Shown piece after piece: positions 38,808 to 47,023 of a DNA stretch of 64,000 nt. Source of the stretch: Zea mays (Eukaryota > Streptophyta > Magnoliopsida > Poales > Poaceae); NCBI RefSeq assembly GCF_902167145.1, contig NC_050096.1:295132200-295196199 (forward strand), written 5' to 3'. Within the stretch, counting starts at the first letter, position 1, and each line of letters starts with the position of its first letter. Below the pieces are notes generated by a model, which saw only the letters and a list, made by a program, of their open reading frames with translations, did no database searches and had not been told where the DNA came from. A program made the position numbers and the translations under genes.

Positions 38808-40038
38808 GTGAGTTAATAAACAACATCACAACATGTGAAATATATAAGCAACATCACCAATTTACAAACCATAGATTCATAGTACAGGTGTAGCTCGACC
38901 GCTCGTCGCAGCTTGGGGACGGTCGCTGGTCGCAGCCGCGCAGGCGTAGCTCGACCGCTCGGGGCAGCGTCGCAGCGGGGCAGCGGGCTGAAGCCTGGGG
39001 ATTGGCCGACTGGTGGCCGTCCTGGGCAGCGGGCTGCTGCCTGCTGGGCGAGGGCGCGGGGCTGGGGCCTGGGGCCTGGCCGCCGCCTGGGAGCCTGGGC
39101 GGGGGCGCGCGGCTGGGGGCCTGGGATTGCCGCAGTGCCGCGTGTCGGCGTGGCCGCGTGGGGCGCTGGGTCCTGGCCTCCAGGGAAGGCTGGGACGACT
39201 GGGAGTGGCGGCTGGGGTAGTGGGGTGGGCGGCCGGGACAGCTGGGAAGGGAAGGGAGTAGGGAATTTAGGGAGTTAGGGTTAGCGGTTCAGTGATTTAA
39301 CCTTTGGGCTTCTTTTTCATGGGCCACGAAAACACAATTCGGGTATCCAGTGGATATCCATGGGTAAAACATAATATTCGTACCCTACCCGACGTATTTC
39401 GGGTACCCGACCCGATAGTATCCACGGGTAAAATTTCAAACCCGAATCCATGTCCACCGGGTACGAAACCCGTGGGTATCCATACCCACGGGTCCAATTG
39501 TCATCCCTAACCCTGTTTGGTTTTTAGTCACCGGCTAAACTTTAGTAGTCACTGAAATATCCTGTTTGATTTCAGTAATTAAATCTAAGTAAAGAGCATT
39601 AATTATTATGTATAATGATAGTCTTACTCTTAATCAATGCACAGGCTCCCGCCATGCGTCAGTCTTGGTACTTGAGCCAGGGAAGGGTAAGAGATGGAAA
39701 ATTCTACTTTTAGTTACTTTTAGTCAACATTTCTTGATTAGAGGACTAAACTTTAGTCAATTCTTTTTAGTCTTGCTGCTTGGTTCTTAATGAATAAAAG
39801 TGACTAAAGTTTATATGGTGTTTGGTTTCTAGATACTAATTTTATAGTCTCTCTATTTTATTTTATTTTATTTTAGTTACTAAATTTTCAAATGGGAACA
39901 TTAAAACCCTATTTTAGTTTTCATATTTAAGAATTTAGATACTAAAATAAAATAAAATGGATGGACTAAAAATTAGTAATTAGAAATCAAACACCCCATT
40001 AGTTATTAAACTTTAGTCACTTTAAACTAAACGGGGAC

Positions 40039-40515
40039 TTAGATGACGCCTTCTCAATAGACTTTTTATGGTATAATGATGCTTTAACAGAGATCAAGGT
40101 TACCATGTCACATCTAGCTTCTATAACTCTCGCAAGAATTGCATAGGGATCATCTTCGGGTGAGGGCATAGTCAGCGATAAAATGCTTGGAAAACGTAAT
40201 GATTTGGATAATATTCAAAGTTAAGACTAAAGATCCCTAGGCCTAGGCTATGTAAGGGTGTTGATGGATCATAATACAAATGTTTCTTCATAATGTGTTT
40301 GAACTCATAATTAATTTTAGTTTAAAATTAAGTAGAAATAGAGTTTGATTATAGTTTCATCCAATCTTTAAATTTTATAGTGTAAAGTTTAAATACAATT
40401 ACCATCCCTGCCTTGCTGACTCCAACTATCATCAATGAACGATGCATACTGACCCTAATTCCCTATCGCGAAGGCCTTTTTATAGTGCGCGAAACCGATA
40501 TTTTTATTTGTATTC
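40039..40515. other. unannotated AT-rich DNA
   Basis: No ORF, repeat or known motif recognised between the nested MITE block and the large Gypsy-type element. Confidence 0.45.
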
Positions 40516-41026
40516 TGTAGCATCCCAAAAATTCAAATTCTGAAATTTTCTCAAACTCGCCCTAAATTCAAAATGAATTTCAAATTTCATTTCAAAATGT
40601 TTGTTTGCGAGTTGATATCAACAAATAAAGTATAGTGGTCTATATTCTCTCTAAAATCCTCCTCAAAATACCCTACAAATATTTCCTCAGTGATCCCCCT
40701 CAAATTGTTTACAGAAATACTGCCCAGATATTTCCCTAGTGATCCTCTTCAAGTTCTTTCCAGAAATACTACCCAAATATTCCACCGATATATCTCCAGA
40801 TATTTTCCTCCTGAGAAATACCTTCAGAATCATTTTTCAAGTCCCTATAGATATTTTCTTTATAACTTTCCTCATGCTCATACGTATACGTATGCCTCCA
40901 GTGTCATACGGTGAGCTCTACAAGCAAATCTCACTTATACAAGACAAATACATGCTAATCTCCCACTAATCCTCTCATCCTCCCACTAATCCTCTCATCC
41001 CTCCCCCTAATCCCCCCCACCATGGC

Positions 41027-41034
41027 TATAAATA
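41027..41034 (+). promoter_or_regulatory. first TATA box in 5' LTR
   Basis: TATAAATA in CCATGGCTATAAATAGAGGG, the strongest core-promoter match in the LTR. The same box is at 47534-47541 in the 3' LTR. Confidence 0.65.
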
Positions 41035-41154
41035 GAGGGGCAAGAGCCTCCTCTCATCCCACCCCAAGCCATTTCATGGCAACTCTCTCCCCCCCACACA
41101 CACACCCACTCCATGTTCCACACAAGCACACACTAGCACAAGGATCGTTCGATC

Positions 41155-41510
41155 GTTCTTCGATCGTTCGTCCCCCTGTTCTTAGTTTGTTCGTTCGTTC
41201 GTCCGATCGTTCGATCGTTCGTCCGATCGTTCATGGTTCGTTCGTCCGTTCGTTCGATCGTTCGATCGTTCGATCGTTCGTCCGTTCGTTCGTCCAAATA
41301 ATCTTTTTCCTACCGTTATGCTGCCGAAATTCCGATCGTTCGTTCGTTCGATCATTCGATCGTTCATCGTTCGTTCATAGTTCCTATTCATCGTTCATCG
41401 TTCGTTCATAGTCCCTATTCATCGTTCTTCCAGATAATCTTTGTCCTGCCGTTATGCTGCCGAAATTCCGATCGTTCGTTCGTCCGATCATTCGATCGTT
41501 CGTCCGTTCG
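41155..41510. repeat. CGTTCGATCGTTCG simple-repeat block
   Basis: Imperfect tetranucleotide arrays of GTTC/GATC alternate with short unique spacers. The CCGTTATGCTGCCGAAATTCCG spacer occurs twice. The block is self-complementary through repeated CGATCG. The 3' LTR copy (47650-48010) is slightly shorter, i.e. a slippage difference. Confidence 0.85.
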
Positions 41511-41869
41511 TTCATAGTTCATATTCATCGTTCATCGTTCGTTCATACGAACTATTTACTATCACTATTCACCATTACTATTCACCATTACTATTCACTA
41601 TTACTATTCATCGTTACTATTCACATACACTATTCATCATCGTTACTATTTATCATTACTATTCATCATCGTTACTATTCATCGATGATATCTATAATTT
41701 TCTTTTCCATCGCCACTATTCATCGTTACTGACCATCGTTACTATTCATCGGTCATCTAGTCATCCCAAATTTCAACTACTCGTACATCATGTTGTCCAG
41801 TCCACCTAAGACCAGCCAGACCCATATTCCAGTCATACGAACTCCGGTGACTGTGATTTTTCTTCCAGT

Positions 41870-41937
41870 AGGGAACTTCCCATCTGGTCACCCATCCTAG
41901 GTTTCTCCAAGTTGAGCACGCTTAACTTTGAGAATCC
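41870..41937 (-). repeat. 5S-rRNA-like segment, antisense in the LTR
   Basis: Contains GGTCACCCATCCTAG and, 14 bases on, AGCACGCTTAACTT. These are the exact complements of two conserved plant 5S rRNA blocks, the 3'-half GGATGGGTGACC region and the AAGTTAAGCGTGCT A-box region. The spacing is close to that of 5S (15 bases). ACTTCCC before it also matches. The 3' LTR copy is at 48370-48436. The match is from memory of the 5S consensus; flanking 5S sequence is absent. Confidence 0.65.
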
Positions 41938-42173
41938 TTCGAACCAGGCTCCCAAACTCAGATTCCAATAATTCTCGTTTCTAAATTCTTATCAAACTAT
42001 TCCCTACCCAACCATGTCATCCCTTAAGCATGGTCCATATTCCAGAAAACTCCCAAAATACTCTTGTCCCATATTCTGCCTATAACTCTCCTGTTCATAC
42101 TAAGTCAGACGATTCATTCGTCACTATTCTCACCAACAGTGAACTTCACTGTGCTACACCACATACACCCAGC

Positions 42174-42181
42174 TATAAATA
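42174..42181 (+). promoter_or_regulatory. second TATA box in 5' LTR
   Basis: TATAAATA in CCCAGCTATAAATACACCC, followed by a C/A-rich leader with ACACACACTCAACACC, typical of a plant start region. The 3' LTR copy is at 48672-48679. Confidence 0.5.
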
Positions 42182-43935
42182 CACCCAGCTACCCTCTCCA
42201 CACACACTCAACACCCTCAGCCAAGGCAAACACCCCACCCACTCAGTTACTCTGCTCTGCCGGCTACACACATAGTGTCGCTTCGCCTCCAGTCCACCCT
42301 CCTGGTAAGCACCTCCGCTCCACCACCAGTAATATCACAACACCACATGACACAGATTCTACTCAAGACTCTACCCATCCATATATCGCTATTCTGACCA
42401 CTATACTAAATATTTGTTGGTATACTTGCTGGTTTGTATGTTTGCTTGTTCATGTTGCATAGTTATCGGAGCGTTCGTGCCGTCTCGTGGAGGCCAGATC
42501 TGCAAGTCTACGCTAGGCGGTGGAGCCAGAAGCCAGTTCCGCGAGCTCCCCTTCCCCCTTCGCCGAATAAGCACGACAAGCTCACTGGATCCCTTTGATG
42601 CATAAATTACCTATGTTTTACAACCACAACCCTCAGCCTGTTATTTTATGCATAATATGATTTTGAGACAAGTTATTATGGCCACCCAGCCGCTTGCCGC
42701 AATCAATCCCTGATATAATTGTTACAAATGATTTGAGGAAAGGTGTGAGTTTTCAAAAGAAAATGCTTTTCAAAATGTGTTTGATGAAGGGTTTTCACCC
42801 TTATCACCTTTGAGTAGGGATGATCAAGGACTCCCTGGTTTAGGGGAGGGCCTAAGGTGATGGCTCAGCTGGTTTAGGCGTGAGCAGAAGGATTGTCCCC
42901 TCTTATAAGGACCGGTTTGTCATCTTTCACTACCTGTACTCATGATAAGTACAACCACTCGAGACTGTGTGGGCAGTCACTCAATCTGAACTCGTACGGT
43001 CCAACCCCAGGGTTATGAAGGCTGGGGAGCACCGGGAGGATAAGGAGGGGGAAAGTTTTGTCCGGTTTGGACATGGCGGTGGCCTGACTCCTTCCGGTAT
43101 AACTGTTAAGGTTAGGATGTGCGAGGAAAGAAAGAGATTCGGATTCAGATCTCATCGGCCATGAGATCGCAGAGCCAGACTAGTGGGTAAAGTGTACACC
43201 TCTGCGCAGAGTTTGAGAACCTATTCGAATAGTCTGTGTCCACAGGAATGGATGAGTCTGGTGTGGTATGGCAATTAGTGTTTGGTTTTTCCAAAAAAGG
43301 GTGTGTTTGAGAAAAGTGGTTTTTAAAAGGACCGGCGGTTGAGCCGTGAGCTATGGTGGACGGGAAGTCCAATAGCTGTTTTTGAAAATGAAAACCAGTG
43401 GGAAACTGCTGAGATACCTGGATGGTTTAGTCTAGGGGATTTTGTTATAATACTGAAAAACTTCTTGCTCCTTTTGGAGAGGATGCACTTTGCAAAATAC
43501 AAAATGTTTTTCAAAACAACCCTGCATAAAATATTGTTGTTTCTGCAAATATCCTGAGCTCTACATATTCCATGCATTATATCTGATTTCCCCATTCCGC
43601 GGGTGAAGGTGGGCTGCTGAGTACGTTTGTACTCACCCTTGCTTATTTGTTGTTTTTTCAGAAAAAGGAGATCGGGTAAGAGTTACGACTGTTCCCAACC
43701 TTGCCTGTGGCTGTTGGACCGCTGAATTGCTTCGCTGCGTATATCGGGCTGCTTCAGCCCCACTCTGATGATATGTCCCGAGTTGTGGACCAACTCTTAA
43801 AGTTGTTCGCCACCTTTGTAGGTTTGTCTCGTTTAAGCAGATTTGGTATCATCTGATGTATAAATGTGTTTACTAGCCTCCTGGGACTAGTAATTGTATC
43901 ACATTTGAGTCCCAGAGGATTCGGGACGCTTCAGG

Positions 43936-43948
43936 TGGTATCAGAGCT
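43936..43948 (+). promoter_or_regulatory. primer binding site (initiator methionine tRNA)
   Basis: TGGTATCAGAGCT begins two bases after the LTR end (43933). It is complementary to the 3' end of plant initiator methionine tRNA. Confidence 0.9.
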
Positions 43949-44050
43949 GTTAGGTTGGCCGCAGGACGTAACCCTTAGCCTGATCCAAAAGTTTTTGAGT
44001 CCAAACTATTTTCTTAAAAAAATTCTTGCTCGCATCCCTTCATTTCAAAA

Positions 44051-45172
44051 ATGTTTTCCCCCTTTCCTTCTCTCAGAAGTCAGATGGAGGTTCAGTGCCA
44101 AACCAGCTTCTGCCAGAATGAAGATGGTTTCCCCAAGTTGCTGAGAGCATGCACAGTCCGCCTCGGAATCAGGAGCCAGCCAGAGTATGATGGTCGTGAG
44201 TTCGTCGAGCATGGCACAGAGAAGTGTGTCGTGACTGTATACATTGGATCCAGTCCACACCATGTGGAATGGAGTGTCACTGCTGGTGGGCACAGATTCA
44301 AAGACACCTGCCAAGTCGTCGCTCGCAAGGCATTGAGGGCCCTGTGTCAGATCTATGAAGAAGAAGTGGCTGACACTCCGCTCAGATTCTTTCCGCCCTT
44401 TCAGAGAAACCGTCCCGCTTGGATGGCCAGGATGCGTGCATTGGAAGGGCAGCAGCTGCTTGAGGATGACCCCACAGTCGTGTACCTCACTGCATACCTG
44501 CTCACCCTGGATGCACAATATGATTTCTTGGCTCGGCACCACCGTCAGATGATTGCTCGAGCAGAAGATGCAGAGAAGCTCAACCGTAAGCTCCATGTGG
44601 ATCTCACCACAGCTCAAGCCCGTGTAGCTGCCTTGGAAAGTCGTGAAGTCATTGCTGTTGAAGACCTGAAGCAAGCCAAGGATGAGCACATCCAGAAGTT
44701 GATGGAGGCCTACTTGGTAACCCATAACCAACGTAGAGCCCTGCGGATCCAAGAGCCTGCTCCATCCAACCCAGTTCAACCCAGGAGAGCTGAAGACCCC
44801 TAGATTCTTGAAGGTCACCCGGTCTCTATCAGAGGAGAAAAGAAGGCTTGGGAACTCCCGGAAGGAGCCATAGTCTTGGAAGGAATTCCAGTCTCCCCTC
44901 AGGCTATGGATAAGCAAGAGCACCCTGAATCCTCCCAAGATCCCCCGCCGGAGTTGTGTGAGCCCCTCACCATGAAGAAGATTCCAGCACCATCCCTTGA
45001 GGTCAAGGAAGAAGCTGCAAGCACCCCGCCAGCACCGCCGCCCTCAGAGGAGCTACAAGAGCCAGTCCCGCTTGAAGAAGAGTTCGACCCTGTCCTGCCA
45101 TCTCAGTCGCCGCCAGAAGAAGTCATCAACGTCAGCTCCCTCTTGACCCATCCAGGAGATGTCTCAGATTGA
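44051..45172 (+). pseudogene. coiled-coil ORF of the non-autonomous element, one in-frame stop
   Basis: One frame runs from ATG 44051 (alternative ATG 44084) to TGA 45170-45172, broken only by TAG 44801-44803. The first 250 residues have a globular part (YDGREFVEHGTEKCVVTVYI; FKDTCQVVARKALRALCQIY) and a predicted coiled coil (about residues 175-230: AEDAEKLNRKLHVDLTTAQA). After the stop comes a proline/glutamate-rich tail (PPPSEELQEPVPLEEE). It has no CCHC knuckle, protease or RT and is not a typical gag, and I do not recognise the domain. A 297-codon antisense frame here is a shadow. The single stop could be a mutation or a suppressible codon. Confidence 0.6.
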
Positions 45173-46120
45173 AGTTGTGTGCCAGCCCTGCCAGAAGAGA
45201 AGTTGTCTGGTCTGAAGTTAGTATGCCCAGTCCTCTGCATGCATTGGGTAGTGAAGTTTTTCTTCACTTTGGCTAGAGCCCTGCATGTATGAGAGTTAAT
45301 CGTGTAGTCCCGTGCTTTGAAAAACTCTATTTGTGTTGCCCTCTAGGGCATTTCAAAATGAATTTCGCTTGATGTTTTCCTCCCTTTTGAGTGCATATGT
45401 GATGCTTTAACGTTAGTGCTCATAAGTTGCATTTAGCATAGTTCTCAATTCAGGAGCCAAGCAATAGTAGTTATGCTTAGCCCCCGAATCTGAGTAGTCC
45501 GTGCTTTGGAAAAACTCTATTCTTCCCTTATTCAAAACATTCGATTTGTTTGTGCTTATCATTGCTGAGCTTGTGTGTTTTTTTTAAGAAAGGTTTTCTC
45601 TAAAAAAACATAGATCACAAATTAGATCTAATCCTCACCTTATGCTTCCATTCTCATCTTAACCCATCTCAAGAGAAAAGTGCCTTACCCAAGAAGATAC
45701 CGGGAAGCTTACCCTTGAAGCCTGGAACAAGCTACAGAAGAAGCCAGTCCAGCCGCTCAGTCAAAAGGACCGACCGTGAGAATCAAAGCACTGCCACTGA
45801 GTCAAAGTAAACAGGAAAAGAGGACAGAAGGAGTTATTACCATACACAGAGGCAAAGATTCTTGGAACCAGAGACCACAAACATCAGGGTCATCGACCCC
45901 ACCACTCACCCGTGCCCCCCCCACGCGTGCCCGCCTCCATGCGCACTACCACCGCCCCACGCCCCCCTTTGCAGCGCACTACCGCCGCCCACGCCACCTT
46001 TGTAGCGCACCCACCGCCACCATCATCGCCGGCAACACCAGGCCCCCTCCCCTTATCGCACCCGCTGTCGCGTAGCACCTACTCCATCACCACTGCTCCG
46101 CAACCGAACACCCCCGCTCG
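45173..46120 (+). other. noncoding interior of the non-autonomous element
   Basis: Contains a repeated CCGTGCTTTGAAAAACTCTATT unit (about 45310 and 45500) and, at 45890-46120, a C-rich promoter-like stretch with many CACCGCC/CGCACCC words. Open frames in the C-rich part are compositional. Confidence 0.5.
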
Positions 46121-46122
46121 CC

Positions 46123-46129
46123 TATAAAA
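46123..46129 (+). promoter_or_regulatory. internal TATA box
   Basis: TATAAAA in CTCGCCTATAAAACCCCCCC, followed by a CCATCTCCCTCAACTCCC leader. It looks like a host-type Pol II promoter inside the retroelement, about 120 bp before a small ORF. Confidence 0.45.
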
Positions 46130-46248
46130 CCCCCCCACCATCTCCCTCAACTCCCATCTCGCTCAAAGCAAAAGCACACTCCAGATAAATCCCCTCTGCC
46201 AAATCGCAAGCAACTCCATTTTTCCACTCCCTCGCCCCTAAGATCACA

Positions 46249-46380
46249 ATGCTTGGTGATTCTTGGGTTGAAGACTGTTGTATATGGTTCAACATCTTCG
46301 GTTTCCTCCTCTGTATGATGGTAATACTCTTTGATAGAATCCTCGAGTGGGAAGAGCAAAGAGAAAGAAAGAGGCAGTGA
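46249..46380 (+). CDS. possible 43-residue membrane microprotein
   Basis: ATG 46249 to TGA 46378-46380. The peptide has a short acidic start, one hydrophobic helix (CCIWFNIFGFLLCMMVILF) and a charged tail (EWEEQRERKRQ), the layout of a single-pass membrane microprotein. It is the first ATG downstream of the internal TATA box at 46123. There is no homology I can name. Coding is uncertain; a hydrophobic 43-codon frame can arise by chance. Confidence 0.35.
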   Translation: MLGDSWVEDCCIWFNIFGFLLCMMVILFDRILEWEEQRERKRQ

Positions 46381-46422
46381 AAAGTGAAAAGTGAGAAGAG
46401 AAAAGAAGATAGTGAAGAGAAG

Positions 46423-46833
46423 ATGAGAAGAAGGTTGTCCCAGAATCAACTCTGTGTCAGTCATTTCTCCGCAGCCTGCTCAAGCAGCAACAGGAGAAGA
46501 AGGCCCCGTAACACCTTTGTTATGAGGTACTTCAAGGAGTTCAAATCCCCAAGATTCAAGAGATCTACCCTCATTCATTTTAAGTGGGGTAGTGTTCCAA
46601 TAAGGTTCCTGTCATGGAGAAAAATAAGAAGGCATGTAGCAAGCTTGTGGAGGACCAGATCACCAAAGCTTATAAGTTTCTGTATGAGAAGTGGTCACCC
46701 AAGTTCCGTTGATGAAGCACCAGAAGAACAATCAAGGAAGGAATCCATGTGGGAGTTTGCAAGAGAAAGGTTTGTGTGTTGGCATCTATGCTCCTTCAAT
46801 AAGCAAGCTGCCAAGCGAAAGCTAGAAGCCTGA
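46423..46833 (+). CDS. arginine-rich ORF of unknown function (136 residues)
   Basis: ATG 46423 to stop 46831-46833. The product is rich in arginine, lysine and aromatics, without a recognised domain. It spans an internal PPT-like sequence, so at least part of the frame may be fortuitous. A shorter frame in another register (46615-46713) is equally plausible. Confidence 0.25.
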   Translation: MRRRLSQNQLCVSHFSAACSSSNRRRRPRNTFVMRYFKEFKSPRFKRSTLIHFKWGSVPIRFLSWRKIRRHVASLWRTRSPKLISFCMRSGHPSSVDEAPEEQSRKESMWEFARERFVCWHLCSFNKQAAKRKLEA

Positions 46834-47007
46834 AGATGATCTTTGAGTAGCCAGAATCAGTGTTTTCAATCAGCAACCAGATGTTCCTCAAAGGCCAGAC
46901 TTTGTTGAAGTTTCATCTCCTCGAAGAGTTGCAAAGTGAAGATATGTAGCTGAAGTAAAGCTATACCCATAACCCTTCTAAACCGAATCTCGAGGACGAG
47001 ATTCCTT

Positions 47008-47023
47008 TTAAGTGGGGTAGATT
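47008..47023 (+). promoter_or_regulatory. polypurine tract of non-autonomous element
   Basis: TTTAAGTGGGGTAGAT directly precedes the 3' LTR at 47024. The mirrored PPT of the chromovirus at 61954-61970 has the same AAGTGGGGTAG core. Confidence 0.85.

Larger units (their letters stand above)
29039..39509. mobile_element. non-autonomous hAT element (about 0.93 kb), split by a Copia insertion
   Basis: The ends TAGGGATGGCA (29039) and TGTCATCCCTA (to 39509) are inverted repeats. An 8-bp duplication ACCCTGTT lies at 29031-29038 and 39510-39517, as expected for hAT. Subterminal regions are packed with GGGTA/CCCGACCC words in both orientations. Without the Copia insert it is 230 + 697 bp. The right part has a GC-rich patch (38890-39270). 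No transposase, so it depends on another hAT source. Confidence 0.8.
29030..40038. mobile_element. outer MITE interrupted by a hAT element (nested block)
   Basis: The left end TACCCTGTTT (29030-29039) continues at 39510 after removal of the hAT element and its duplication. The right end is AACTAAACGGGGAC (40025-40038). Ends are approximate inverted repeats (CCCTGTTTGGTTT versus CCCCGTTTAGTTT). TTA flanks both sides (29027-29029 and 40039-40041), a candidate 3-bp duplication. The interior is rich in ACTTTAGTCAC words. It contains a further small MITE at about 39817-39997 with ends GGTGTTTGGTTTCTAG and its approximate inverse. Confidence 0.5.
40516..43933 (+). repeat. 5' LTR (3418 bp)
   Basis: It holds two TATA boxes (41027-41034 and 42174-42181), a CGTTCGATCGTTCG simple-repeat block (41155-41510), an ACTATTCATC/ACTATTCACC minisatellite (41560-41755) and a 5S-rRNA-like antisense segment (about 41870-41937). 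Open frames within it are repeat-derived. Confidence 0.9.

Noticed and set aside
41182..41411. Serine/arginine-repeat frames (SFVRSFDRS-type) in the LTR
   Set aside because: Direct translation of the CGTTCGATC simple repeat; length differs between LTR copies by repeat slippage.
44045..44938. 297-codon antisense frame opposite the coiled-coil ORF
   Set aside because: Shadow of the sense frame. The sense strand has the PBS-proximal position, a coherent domain layout and continuation past the stop.
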